NCBI RefSeq assembly: GCF_001421715.1
Contig: NZ_LMKP01000041.1
Span: 151,382-215,381, forward strand
Origin: Sphingomonas sp. Leaf22
Lineage (GTDB): Bacteria; Pseudomonadota; Alphaproteobacteria; Sphingomonadales; Sphingomonadaceae
Direction: 5' to 3'
DNA: 64,000 bases
Position numbers and translations under genes: made by a program. Shown here piece by piece: positions 7,777-16,209 of the stretch. Each line of letters starts with the position of its first letter. The stretch's first letter is position 1. The notes under the pieces are model-generated. The model worked only from the letters and a program-made list of their open reading frames with translations, was not told the origin of the DNA and ran no database searches.

Positions 7777-7908
7777 TCCTCCCCATCGCAGATGGGGAGG
7801 GGGACCATGCGCAGCATGGTGGAGGGGCCTCCACCGGCGTGTCGCATGGGGCGTTCCCCCCTCCACCAGCCTGCGGCTGGTCCCCCTCCCCATCTGTGAT
7901 GGGGAGGA
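7777..7908. repeat. Intergenic palindromic repeat (family C) inside the argD-argF operon
   Basis: Ends read TCCTCCCCATCGCAGATGGG and, mirrored, CATCTGTGATGGGGAGGA. Internal stems include ACCATGCGCAGCATGGT and CCAGCCTGCGGCTGG. A second copy of the same architecture lies at 35271-35404, including the identical segment GGACCATGCGCAGCATGGTG. It occupies almost the whole argD-argF gap. Confidence 0.85.
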
Positions 7909-7917
7909 ATGGTTCAA

Positions 7918-9108
7918 TCAATCGTCGGCGACGGGCACGTAGACCCGGGCGGCGGCGGACAGCTTTTCGACGGCTTCCGCGATGTGGCGCTCTTCGATCA
8001 CCAGCGGCGGCAGGACGCGGACGACATTGTCGCCGGCCGCGACCGTCAGCAACTGGTGCTGGTCGCGCAGATGCGCGACGAAGCGGCGGCTGTCGGACTT
8101 CAGCTTGATGCCGAGCATCAGCCCCTTGCCGCGAATCTCCTGAAACAGGTGGTCGTGGTTCGGGATCATCTGTTCGAGGCTGGCGCGCAGCCGGTCGCCC
8201 ATCGCCTTCACATGGTCGAAGAAGCCGGGTTCGAGCATCACGTCGAGCACCGCCTGCCCCGCCGCCATCGCCAGCGGATTGCCGCCATAGGTCGAACCAT
8301 GCGTGCCGAACACCATGCCCTTGGCCGCTTCCGCGGTCGCAAGGCATGCACCGAACGGAAAGCCGCCGCCGATCCCCTTGGCCGACGAAACTATGTCGGG
8401 CGTCACGCCATAGTGTTCGTGGGCGAACAACGTGCCGGTCCGGCCATAGCCGCACTGCACCTCGTCCAGCACCAGCAACAGGCCGTGCTCGTCGCAGGCC
8501 TTGCGCAGGCCGGTCAGGAACTCGGGCGTCGCGGTACGCAGGCCGCCCTCGCCCTGGATCGGCTCGACGAGGAACCCTGCCGTATTGTCGTCGATCAGCG
8601 CGAGTGCACCTTCGAGATCATTGAACTCGGCATAGCGGAAGCCCGGCAAAAGCGGTTCGAACCCGTCGCGCATCTTGGCCTGATTGGTCGCCGAAATGGT
8701 GCCGAGCGTCCGGCCGTGAAACGCCTGATTGAAGGTAATCAGCGTGTGCCGCTGCGGATTGCCGTTGGCGAAGTGGAAACGGCGCGCGGTCTTGATCGCG
8801 CATTCGACCGCTTCGGCACCCGAATTGGTGAAGAACACCGTGTCGGCAAAGCTGTTGTCGACGATCCGCTGCGCCAGTGCCTCGCCCTGCGGGCTGCCGT
8901 ACAGGTTGCTGACGTGGATCAGGGTCGCGGCCTGTTCCTGGATCGCCTTGGTCAGGTGCGGATGGCCATGGCCGAGCGCGTTGACGGCGATGCCGGCGGC
9001 AAAATCGAGATACTCGGTGCCGTCCTCGCCATACAGGTAGCAGCCCTCGCCTCGGACCGGACGCACGCCGCACCGTGGATAGACGGGCATCAGTGCGGGG
9101 GTCGTCAT
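7918..9108 (-). CDS. argD: Acetylornithine/succinyldiaminopimelate aminotransferase
   Basis: 396 aa class III PLP aminotransferase. Converts N-acetylglutamate semialdehyde to N-acetylornithine. It has the [20 protein letters not shown] entry motif, the [17 protein letters not shown] aspartate motif and the Schiff-base lysine in [24 protein letters not shown] lies eight bases before the ATG at 9106-9108. First gene of argD-argF. Some homologues also serve lysine synthesis; the sequence does not settle this. Confidence 0.95.
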   Translation of the reverse strand: MTTPALMPVYPRCGVRPVRGEGCYLYGEDGTEYLDFAAGIAVNALGHGHPHLTKAIQEQAATLIHVSNLYGSPQGEALAQRIVDNSFADTVFFTNSGAEAVECAIKTARRFHFANGNPQRHTLITFNQAFHGRTLGTISATNQAKMRDGFEPLLPGFRYAEFNDLEGALALIDDNTAGFLVEPIQGEGGLRTATPEFLTGLRKACDEHGLLLVLDEVQCGYGRTGTLFAHEHYGVTPDIVSSAKGIGGGFPFGACLATAEAAKGMVFGTHGSTYGGNPLAMAAGQAVLDVMLEPGFFDHVKAMGDRLRASLEQMIPNHDHLFQEIRGKGLMLGIKLKSDSRRFVAHLRDQHQLLTVAAGDNVVRVLPPLVIEERHIAEAVEKLSAAARVYVPVADD

Positions 9109-9146
9109 CGAACTGCTCCTTTGAGAAATATCGGCGCTGAAAACGC

Positions 9147-9171
9147 AAAAGGGCGGTCAACCGGACCGCCC
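9147..9171 (-). terminator. Rho-independent terminator of the ABC permease gene
   Basis: GGGCGGTC (9151-9158) pairs with GACCGCCC (9164-9171). On the minus strand the stem is followed by TTTTGCGTTTTC. It lies between the permease stop (9206) and the argD start (9108), separating the two transcription units. Confidence 0.75.
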
Positions 9172-9205
9172 GGAGCGGCGCTGTACCGCCCCCGAGGGGC
9201 TTACG

Positions 9206-10042
9206 TCAATTCTTGAGCTTCCACCCCGACCGCAGCAGCGCATAGCAGCCGATCGCCATCGCGATATCGACCGCGAGGATCACCGCGCCGCCCAGCAGCA
9301 CCGGCGAGTCGGCACGTTCGAGGAAACCGTAGCGGAAGCCGGAGATGATGTAGAAAAACGGGTTCAGGTGGCTGATCGTCCGGAAATGCGGTGCCAGCGA
9401 TTCGACCGAATAGAAGGTACCCGACAACAGGGTCAGCGGCCCGATCACGAAATTGGTGATGGCGGCGGCGTGGTCGAACTTTTCCGCCCAGATCGAGGTC
9501 ATGACCCCGGCGAGCGCGAGGAAGGTCGATCCGAACAGCCCGAACCACAGCACGGCACCGGGATGGCGCGGCATGACGTGGACGCCGGGATAGAGCAGCA
9601 TCGCGAACCACAGCACGATCCCGACGAGGAACGCGCGCGTCACCGCCCCGCCGACCAGCGCCGCCAGCAATTCACCGGTGGACAGGGGCGGCATCAGGTA
9701 ATCGACCACCGTCCCCTGAATCTTGCCGACCAGCAGCGCGAAGCTGGAATTGGCGAAGGCGTTGTTGAGCATCGCCATGGCGATCAGCCCCGGTGCGACG
9801 AAATCGGGGAACGGCACGCCCAGTACCGACCGCCCGGCCCCACCCATCGCCACCGAAAAGATGACGAGGAACAGCAGCGTCGTGACCGCCGGTGCCCAGA
9901 TGGTCTGAAGCTGCACCTTGAAGAAGCGGCGCACCTCCTTGATATAGAGCGTGCGCAGGCCGCCCCAGTTGACGTTCCGGATGACCGGCACGCCGGGGTC
10001 GGCAAGGACGATTTTTGCGCGCAACGGGGATTGTTCCTGCAT
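9206..10042 (-). CDS. ABC-2 type transporter permease
   Basis: 278 aa inner membrane protein with about six hydrophobic helices, for example TIWAPAVTTLLFLVIFSVAM and LLALAGV-like stretches. The ABC-2 signature region ITNFVIGPLTLLSGTFYSVESLAPHF, followed by NPFFYIISGFRYGFLERAD, resembles the E. coli YadH family of exporters. The ATG at 10040-10042 is chosen: the longer open frame overlaps the upstream region of gcrA and has no sensible N-terminus. No ATP-binding partner gene is adjacent (the neighbour is divergent gcrA), so the ATPase must be elsewhere. The substrate is unknown. Confidence 0.9.
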   Translation of the reverse strand: MQEQSPLRAKIVLADPGVPVIRNVNWGGLRTLYIKEVRRFFKVQLQTIWAPAVTTLLFLVIFSVAMGGAGRSVLGVPFPDFVAPGLIAMAMLNNAFANSSFALLVGKIQGTVVDYLMPPLSTGELLAALVGGAVTRAFLVGIVLWFAMLLYPGVHVMPRHPGAVLWFGLFGSTFLALAGVMTSIWAEKFDHAAAITNFVIGPLTLLSGTFYSVESLAPHFRTISHLNPFFYIISGFRYGFLERADSPVLLGGAVILAVDIAMAIGCYALLRSGWKLKN

Positions 10043-10128
10043 GGCTGTGTCGCCTAATCGCTGGCGAGGGCGGCGGCAAGGATCAAGGTCGTCCGGGCGC
10101 CACTGGAATATGAAGGACAAGGACGGGC

Positions 10129-10923
10129 ATGAGCTGGACCGAAGAACGCATCGCGACACTGGCCAAGATGTGGGAATCGGGGATGACCGCCAGCCAGATC
10201 GCCGAGGAGCTCGGCGGGATCAGCCGGAACGCGGTGATCGGCAAGGCGCATCGTCTGGGCCTGCAATCGCGCCCGTCGCCGGTGCGGTCGAACGACGCGT
10301 CGAAGGCCGCCGCCGCTGCCCCCAAGCCCGCTCCGGTCGAGCCGGCTCCGGTAGTCGAGGCCGCGCCGCCTGCGCCCAAGCCCGCGCCTGAACCGAAACC
10401 TGCGCCCGAACCCAAGCCCGCGCCGGTGGTCGCCGCCGAACCGGTCGCGCCCAAGCCGGCCGCTCCGAAGCCCCCGGTCGAGGACGATCCGTTCACGGCC
10501 CTTCCCGTCAGCGCCGATGACGCCGACGAGGAGGAAGAGGAAGAAGCGGAAGATGACGCACCCGCTGCTCCGAAACAGCGCGACATGCCGGTCATGCGCT
10601 CGGTCGGTCCCGGCGGTTTCCTGCGGCAGAATCCGGGTGAACAGACCGCACCGCTGACCCCTGCCCCGCCGCGCCGTCTGGTCCCGGCCCGGCCGAGCGA
10701 TGCGATCGCGGGCAAGACGACGTTGCTCGATCTGAACGACCGAATCTGCAAATGGCCGATCGGCCATCCGGGCGAACCCGATTTCCATTTCTGCGGTGAC
10801 AAGGTCAATCCGGGCTTCCCGTACTGCGTCGCGCATTGCGGCCATGCCTATCAGGCGCAGCTGCCCCGCCGCGACCGCCGCCCGCCGCCGCCGTTGCCGT
10901 ATGGTGGGCCTAGGGTTCGCTGA
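10129..10923 (+). CDS. gcrA: GcrA cell cycle regulator
   Basis: 264 aa. The N-terminus MSWTEERIATLAKMWESG followed by SASQIAEELG-like and NAVIGKAHRLGL is the GcrA helix-turn-helix. The C-terminal sigma-70-binding part is LNDRICKWPIGHPGEPDFHFCG and FPYCVAHC, with cysteines typical of the family. Known role: GcrA recruits sigma-70 RNA polymerase to CcrM-methylated GANTC promoters. The middle (about 45-160) is a long Pro/Ala/Lys-rich linker followed by an acidic run (DDADEEEEEEAEDD), making it clearly longer than Caulobacter GcrA (about 170 aa). Divergent from the ABC permease; AAGGACAAGGACGGG precedes the ATG. Confidence 0.95.
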   Translation: MSWTEERIATLAKMWESGMTASQIAEELGGISRNAVIGKAHRLGLQSRPSPVRSNDASKAAAAAPKPAPVEPAPVVEAAPPAPKPAPEPKPAPEPKPAPVVAAEPVAPKPAAPKPPVEDDPFTALPVSADDADEEEEEEAEDDAPAAPKQRDMPVMRSVGPGGFLRQNPGEQTAPLTPAPPRRLVPARPSDAIAGKTTLLDLNDRICKWPIGHPGEPDFHFCGDKVNPGFPYCVAHCGHAYQAQLPRRDRRPPPPLPYGGPRVR

Positions 10924-10931
10924 TCGCGCAA

Positions 10932-11019
10932 GGCCGAGCAAAGCTCGGCCGCGCAACCAGCGATCAGCGCGGCCGGCGCGGTCAAAGCCGCGACCGACGG
11001 CATGGGCTTCGCCCATGCC
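10932..11019. repeat. Cluster of perfect hairpins after gcrA
   Basis: GGCCGAGC-AAA-GCTCGGCC (10932-10950) and GCATGGGC-TTC-GCCCATGC (11001-11019) are perfect eight-pair stems with three-base loops, with a less regular GC-rich stem between them. There is no T-run. They may stabilise the 3' end of the gcrA message. The rest of the 10924-11266 gap holds a palindromic repeat and no gene. Confidence 0.5.
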
Positions 11020-11072
11020 CGCCAGCACATTCCCAACGCAGATCGACATAAGCCCATGGCGCTAGCGATCTG

Positions 11073-11180
11073 CTCCCCTCCCTGAAAGGGAGGGGTCGGG
11101 GGTGGGTCGGCCAGCGAGGGAGGGTCACGCCCGCCAACGGGCCAACCCACCCCCAGCCCCTCCCTTCCAGGGAGGGGAGA
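11073..11180. repeat. Intergenic palindromic repeat (family D) before parE
   Basis: CTCCCCTCCCTGAAAGGGAG at the left end is mirrored by CCCTCCCTTCCAGGGAGGGG-type sequence at the right, with inner arms GGGGGTGGGTCGGC and GGCCAACCCACCCCC. A related element lies between dnaK and dnaJ (62187-62274). Confidence 0.75.
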
Positions 11181-11266
11181 ACTGGCATCAGCCGCTGAAT
11201 GGCGATCATTTCTACCCCCCCCACCCCCGCTTTGCGGATGACCCCGTTTCGTTCTATACGCCCCGC

Positions 11267-13246
11267 ATGGCCGAAAATCTGTTCGAAGCGAACGTCCCTT
11301 CCCAGCCCGCCTATGACGCGTCGTCGATCGAGGTGCTGGAGGGGCTGGAGCCGGTCCGCCGCCGGCCGGGCATGTATATCGGCGGCACCGACGAACGCGC
11401 GCTGCACCATCTGGCTGCCGAAGTCCTCGACAATGCGATGGACGAAGCGGTCGCCGGTCATGCGAACCGGATCGAAGTGCAGCTGGACGTCGGCAACCGG
11501 CTGACGATCATCGACAACGGTCGCGGTATCCCGGTCGATCCGCACCCCAAATTTCCCGACAAATCGGCGCTCGAAGTCATTCTGTCGACGCTGCATTCGG
11601 GCGGCAAGTTCGCGGGCAAGGCCTATGCCACGTCGGGCGGCCTGCACGGCGTCGGCATCTCGGTCGTCAATGCGCTGTCGGTGGATACGGTGGTCGAGGT
11701 CGCGCGCGACCGGCAGCTATATCGCCAGCGTTTCTCGCAGGGGCAGACGCTCGGCGCGCTCGAACATGTCGGCGCGGCCCCCAATCGGCGCGGCACGCTG
11801 GTCGCGTTCACGCCCGATGCCGAAATCTTCGCCGATCTTCAGTTCAAGCCCGCGCGGCTGCACAAGCTGGTGCGGTCGAAAGCCTATCTGTTCGCCGGCG
11901 TCGAAATCCGCTGGAAATGTGCGCCCGAGCTGGTCGCCGGCACGGACGTACCCGCCGAAGCCGTCTTCCAGTTCCCCGGCGGCCTTGCCGACCATCTGCG
12001 CGAACAGATTGGCGGCCGCGAATGTGCGACCGCCGATTTCTTCACCGGTCGACAGGATTTTCCGGGCGAACAGGGCCGGGTCGAATGGGCAGTCGCATGG
12101 CCGCTATGGAGCGACGGCAGCTATAGCTATTATTGCAACACCATCCCGACCCCCGATGGCGGCACCCATGAACAGGGGTTGCGGCAGGCGCTGGTCCGGG
12201 GCCTGCGCGGGTTCGCCGATCTGGTGGGGAACAAGCGCGCCAAGGACATGACCGCCGACGACGTGACGGTCGGCTGCGAACTGATGCTGTCGGTGTTCAT
12301 TCGCGAACCGCAATTCCAGAGCCAGACCAAGGATCGCCTGACCAGCGTCGAGGCGGCGAGCCTCGTCGAAAAGGCGGTACGCGACCATTTCGACCATTTC
12401 CTCAGCCACAATATGGACCGGGGCAAGGCGCTGCTCGGCCTCGTGCTCGACCGGATGGACGAACGCCTGCGCCGCAAGGCCGAACGCGAGGTCAAGCGCA
12501 AGACCGCGACGTCGTCGCGCAAGCTGCGCCTGCCCGGCAAGCTGACCGATTGCGCCTCCGACGACCCCGCCGGCACCGAATTGTTCATCGTCGAGGGTGA
12601 TTCGGCGGGTGGTTCGGCCAAGCAGGCGCGCGACCGCAAGACGCAGGCGATCCTGCCGATCCGCGGCAAGATCCTGAACGTCGCCTCCGCGACCAGTGCC
12701 AAGATCCTCGCCAATCAGGAAATCGCCGATCTGGTCCTCGCCATGGGCTGCGGCACGCGCAAGGACTGTCAGCCCGATGCGCTGCGCTACGAGCGTATCG
12801 TCATCATGACCGACGCCGATGTCGACGGCGCGCATATCGCGACGTTGCTGATGACCTTCTTTTTCCAGGAAATGCCGGAGGTCGTGCGGCGCGGACACCT
12901 CTATTTGGCGCAGCCGCCGCTGTACCGGCTGACGGTGGGAGCCAGGTCGCTCTATGCCCGCGACGATGCGCACCGCGCCGAGCTGGAACGCACCGCGTTT
13001 CGCGGCAAGAAGGTCGAGGTCGGCCGGTTCAAGGGGCTGGGGGAGATGAACCCCGGCCAGCTTCGCGAAACGACGATGGACCCGAAGACGCGCAGCATGA
13101 TCCGCATCACCCTGCCGCAGGAATATGAGGAGCGTGCGGCGGTCAAGGATCTGGTCGACCGGTTGATGGGCACCAACCCCGCGCACCGCTTCGCCTTCAT
13201 TCAGGAGAATGCCGCGCGGCTCGACGACGAAGTCATCGACGCCTGA
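11267..13246 (+). CDS. parE: DNA topoisomerase IV subunit B
   Basis: 659 aa. ATPase subunit of topoisomerase IV, which decatenates sister chromosomes with ParC. In order: GHKL ATPase (VLDNAMDEAVAGH, IIDNGRGIPV, TSGGLHGVG), transducer, TOPRIM with VEGDSAGGSAKQ and ATDADVDGAHI-type metal site (MTDADVDGAHIATLL), and C-terminus KGLGEMNPGQLRETTMDP. Length and the GTDERALHHL segment fit ParE better than the longer GyrB. The ATG at 11267 gives the usual start (MAENLFEANV); the frame is open further upstream into a repeat and was not used. Confidence 0.94.
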   Translation: MAENLFEANVPSQPAYDASSIEVLEGLEPVRRRPGMYIGGTDERALHHLAAEVLDNAMDEAVAGHANRIEVQLDVGNRLTIIDNGRGIPVDPHPKFPDKSALEVILSTLHSGGKFAGKAYATSGGLHGVGISVVNALSVDTVVEVARDRQLYRQRFSQGQTLGALEHVGAAPNRRGTLVAFTPDAEIFADLQFKPARLHKLVRSKAYLFAGVEIRWKCAPELVAGTDVPAEAVFQFPGGLADHLREQIGGRECATADFFTGRQDFPGEQGRVEWAVAWPLWSDGSYSYYCNTIPTPDGGTHEQGLRQALVRGLRGFADLVGNKRAKDMTADDVTVGCELMLSVFIREPQFQSQTKDRLTSVEAASLVEKAVRDHFDHFLSHNMDRGKALLGLVLDRMDERLRRKAEREVKRKTATSSRKLRLPGKLTDCASDDPAGTELFIVEGDSAGGSAKQARDRKTQAILPIRGKILNVASATSAKILANQEIADLVLAMGCGTRKDCQPDALRYERIVIMTDADVDGAHIATLLMTFFFQEMPEVVRRGHLYLAQPPLYRLTVGARSLYARDDAHRAELERTAFRGKKVEVGRFKGLGEMNPGQLRETTMDPKTRSMIRITLPQEYEERAAVKDLVDRLMGTNPAHRFAFIQENAARLDDEVIDA

Positions 13247-13315
13247 ACCTCCGCCTCAGTTGACGGTCGGCACGGCATTCGCCACCCTCGGATCAGGGGA
13301 CAAGGGGGAATTCGA

Positions 13316-14620
13316 ATGCTGGCGGCAACGTTCCTGATGGCAGCGGCAGCACAGACGGCACCCGCACCGGCACCGGCCGCAAATGCCGAGGTCGAGCGCC
13401 GGGCGCGTGACGTCGTGGCGATCCTCTCCGGTCGGGGCGACTATGATTCGGTCTTCGCGCCGTCCTTCCGCACCGCCGTGCCGCGGGCGCAGTTCGACGC
13501 GATCGGCGCGCAACTGACGCAGGCGCTCGGCAAGCCGACCGGTGTCGAGGCGGTGCAGCCGACCGGGCCGTGGTCGGCACGAATCCGCATCGGCTATGAT
13601 CGCGGCGTCCTGAATGCCGATGTCGCGATCGACCCGAACGGAGCGCACCCGATCACCGGCCTCCTGACCCGCGGAATCGAACCGCGCGGTCCGGTCGCCG
13701 CGACGATCGACGCCGTCGTCGAACAGGTCGCCGCCCTGCCCGGCCATGGTGGCTTCACCCTTGCCAGGCTCGGCAGCGGTGCCCCGCAACCGCTCCAGAG
13801 CCATGCGGCGTCCACACCGCTCGCGATCGGTTCGGCGTTCAAACTCGTGATCCTCGCCGAACTGGTGCGATCGATCGAGGCAGGCGAGCGGAAATGGAGC
13901 GACGTCGTCACGCTCGACGGATCGGCGCTGCCGGGCGGCGGCTATGCCCAGCAGCCGAAGGGAACGCGGGTTCCGTTCCGCGACCTCGCCGAACGGATGA
14001 TTTCGGTCAGCGACAACAGCGCGACCGATATCCTGTTGTTCCAGCTCGGCCGGCAGAAGGTCGAGGCGATGTTGCCCGTCGTCGGCATGACCGATGGCGG
14101 GACGCGCAACGTCCCGTTCCTCGGCACCCTCGAAATGTTCAAGCTGAAGGGCGTCGAGGGCGGCGCGCTGGGAACCCGGTATCTGGCGCTGCCGACGGCG
14201 CAGCGTCGCGCGTTCCTCGACGGGCCGGTTCGCGACACGCCGATCGCGGCGATTCCCGCCAATCTGTTTCAGGACGGCAAGCCGCTGCGCATCGAACAGA
14301 TCGAATGGTTCGCCAGCCCGAACGATCTGGTGCGGACGATGGACTGGCTGCGACGGCACTTCGACGGATCGGCAGGGGCGGACCTCCGCGCCGTCCTGTC
14401 GAAAAACCCCGGCCTTGCCGAACCGGCGGCGAACTGGCGCTATGTCGGTTACAAGGGCGGGTCGGAGCCGGGCGTACTCACCATGACGTTCCTGCTGCAG
14501 GGCAAGGACGGCGGTTGGTACGCGATGTCGGGCGGCGTCAACGATCCGGCGAAACCGGTCGATACGCTGCGGTTCACGGCGTTGATGGGTCGCGCGCTGG
14601 ACCTTGCCGCGCAGCGATAG
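13316..14620 (+). CDS. Periplasmic serine hydrolase, class A beta-lactamase fold
   Basis: 434 aa with a signal peptide (MLAATFLMAAAAQTAPAPAP). The N-terminal part of about 110 residues resembles a DUF3887-like lid. The catalytic domain has all three marks of the serine beta-lactamase/transpeptidase fold: S173-x-x-K176 (GSAFK), SDN at 232-234 and KGG at 380-382. It is much longer than secreted class A beta-lactamases (about 290 aa), so a cell wall or peptide esterase role is as likely as antibiotic hydrolysis. A strong site AAGGGGGAATTCG precedes the ATG. The SRP RNA gene ends four bases after its stop, on the other strand. Confidence 0.85.
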   Translation: MLAATFLMAAAAQTAPAPAPAANAEVERRARDVVAILSGRGDYDSVFAPSFRTAVPRAQFDAIGAQLTQALGKPTGVEAVQPTGPWSARIRIGYDRGVLNADVAIDPNGAHPITGLLTRGIEPRGPVAATIDAVVEQVAALPGHGGFTLARLGSGAPQPLQSHAASTPLAIGSAFKLVILAELVRSIEAGERKWSDVVTLDGSALPGGGYAQQPKGTRVPFRDLAERMISVSDNSATDILLFQLGRQKVEAMLPVVGMTDGGTRNVPFLGTLEMFKLKGVEGGALGTRYLALPTAQRRAFLDGPVRDTPIAAIPANLFQDGKPLRIEQIEWFASPNDLVRTMDWLRRHFDGSAGADLRAVLSKNPGLAEPAANWRYVGYKGGSEPGVLTMTFLLQGKDGGWYAMSGGVNDPAKPVDTLRFTALMGRALDLAAQR

Positions 14621-14624
14621 AGGT

Positions 14625-14712
14625 GGGAGCCGGACGACCCGCTGCGAAATCGTTGCGGCTGCTTCCTTCCGGACCTGACCGGGTTGGCGACGGCATCGTC
14701 CGCCCGACTCCC
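14625..14712 (-). ncRNA. ffs: Signal recognition particle RNA, small (4.5S) type
   Basis: On the minus strand the sequence runs GGGAGTCGGGCGG ... GGTCAGGTCCGGAAGGAAGC AGCC ... CCGGCTCCC. The internal GGTCAGGTCCGGAAGGAAGC is the near-universal SRP RNA helix 8 tip bound by Ffh. The two ends pair (GGGAGTC-type with GGCTCCC; GGACGA with TCGTCC) to give the expected single long hairpin. Ends are set by this pairing and may be off by several bases. It directs membrane protein targeting with Ffh and FtsY. Confidence 0.92.
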
Positions 14713-14752
14713 GCGCGCCATATGGGCGAAGCGTCGCGCCGACGCAAGTCCG

Positions 14753-15154
14753 TCAGTTCACCTTGCGCGGCAGTCGCGAATAGGGGACGAAATCGTCGAG
14801 CGACAGCGACCCGCTGAACATCTGCGAATTGCGGTCGACCAGCGTGACGATATCGATCCGGCACAATCGCGTTCCGATCGTGCGGGTTACGAGGATGTCG
14901 TCCCGGTCGGCGATCGTGCCACCGGCCGGCCGGTTGACCATCAACGTGCCGTTGTTCATCCGATAGACGATCCCGATATTTGGGACGATCTCGCTCGATC
15001 GAATGTCGCGCAGGTTGATGCAATCCACCGGCTTGCCCATCGTCCGCCCCTCGACGATGCGCGCCAGTTCCGCCTCGCTGGCCGCGACGCGGTCCTGTGC
15101 GATGACCGGGCTGGCGATCAGGGCGGAAGCGAGGATCAGGATCGGTAGGCGCAT
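14753..15154 (-). CDS. Secreted hypothetical protein, 133 aa
   Basis: A signal peptide is present (MRLPILILASALIASPVIA-Q). The mature part contains VDCINLRDIRSS, then NNGTLMVNRPAGG, then RLCRIDIVTLVDR, so two cysteines could pair. The pattern is familiar from uncharacterised sphingomonad proteins, but no function is known to me. It lies between ffs and tpiA, as a single gene. Confidence 0.75.
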   Translation of the reverse strand: MRLPILILASALIASPVIAQDRVAASEAELARIVEGRTMGKPVDCINLRDIRSSEIVPNIGIVYRMNNGTLMVNRPAGGTIADRDDILVTRTIGTRLCRIDIVTLVDRNSQMFSGSLSLDDFVPYSRLPRKVN

Positions 15155-15273
15155 GGCGTAGGGTCCCGGGAAAGAGCGATCCGCACGTTCATACGCGATC
15201 GTAACTGAACGTGCGCTGACGGACGATCAACGCAGTCGACCGCCCGTCCGCTCCCTGCCAACCTGAAGGCTGT

Positions 15274-15299
15274 TTGAAAACTCGCGGTAGAGCGAGTTT
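15274..15299 (-). terminator. Terminator after tpiA
   Basis: AAACTCGC (15278-15285) pairs with GCGAGTTT (15292-15299) around a six-base loop. On the minus strand the stem ends in TTTTC. It lies 35 bases after the tpiA stop. Confidence 0.6.
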
Positions 15300-15333
15300 C
15301 ACAGGCGGTGCCGGCGCATTTCCAAACGGACTC

Positions 15334-16080
15334 TTACAGCGCGGCGGCAGCTTCGATGATCGGCACGAACTTCGAAGCGGTCAGGCTGGCCCCACCGACC
15401 AGCGCCCCGTCGACATCCTCGATCGACAGGATCGATCCGGCATTGGCACCGGTGACCGATCCGCCATAGAGGATGCGGATGCCGTCGGCGGCATCGCCCA
15501 CCATCTGGCGCAGCTTGGCGCGGGCGATCGCATGGACCTGCGCGATTTCGTCGGCCGACGGCGTGCGGCCGGTGCCGATTGCCCAGCGCGGTTCGTAGGC
15601 GAGCGTGAACCAGTCGCCGCTGGCACCTTCGGGCACCGATTTTTCGATCTGCGCCTGCACCACGCGTTCGGCGCGGCCGGCGTCGCGTTCCGCCTCGGTC
15701 TCGCCGCAGCACAGGATCACGGCCAGACCCTGCCTGCGGGCGGCGGCGGCCTTGGCCCATGCGTCGTGGCTGGTTTCGTTCTGGTCGGTGCGGCGCTCGC
15801 TATGGCCGACGATCACGACCTGTGCCCCGACCTCGCGCAACATCTCGGCCGACAGGCAGCCGGTATGCGCGCCGCGGTCGTTGGCATGCACGTCCTGTCC
15901 ACCGATCTGCACCGATTTGGCGATCTCGGCCGCGTGGTGGACCAGCGTGGCCGGCACGCACAGCGCGACATCGACGCCCGGCGCGGCGGCGGCGGCGGCA
16001 TCGATCGCCTCGATCTCGGCCAGTTGCGCCCGCAGCCCGTGCATCTTCCAGTTCCCCGCGACCAGCTTGCGACGACTCAT
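15334..16080 (-). CDS. tpiA: Triosephosphate isomerase
   Basis: 248 aa, the usual length. Interconverts dihydroxyacetone phosphate and glyceraldehyde 3-phosphate. Catalytic residues are in place: N10 and K12 (GNWKMH), H93 (GHSERR) and E163 (AYEPRWAIGTG). The phosphate loop YGGSVTGAN is present. Divergent from ppiD across about 130 bases. Confidence 0.97.
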   Translation of the reverse strand: MSRRKLVAGNWKMHGLRAQLAEIEAIDAAAAAAPGVDVALCVPATLVHHAAEIAKSVQIGGQDVHANDRGAHTGCLSAEMLREVGAQVVIVGHSERRTDQNETSHDAWAKAAAARRQGLAVILCCGETEAERDAGRAERVVQAQIEKSVPEGASGDWFTLAYEPRWAIGTGRTPSADEIAQVHAIARAKLRQMVGDAADGIRILYGGSVTGANAGSILSIEDVDGALVGGASLTASKFVPIIEAAAAL

Positions 16081-16209
16081 CGTTCCGGCTCCCAGCCCGT
16101 TTTACATGTTCTACAGCCGATAGCGTGTCTGGCGGTCCGCGCAACCTTGAAGCGGCGGCGGCCCGTCTCTAAAGCAGCCTCCTTTCATTCCTCGCGATCG
16201 GTTGGACGG

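Noticed and set aside
13316..14620. Calling this gene a beta-lactamase for antibiotic resistance
   Set aside because: The three active-site motifs exist, but the protein is about 140 residues longer than class A enzymes, has KGG rather than KTG, and has an extra N-terminal domain, so only the fold is claimed.
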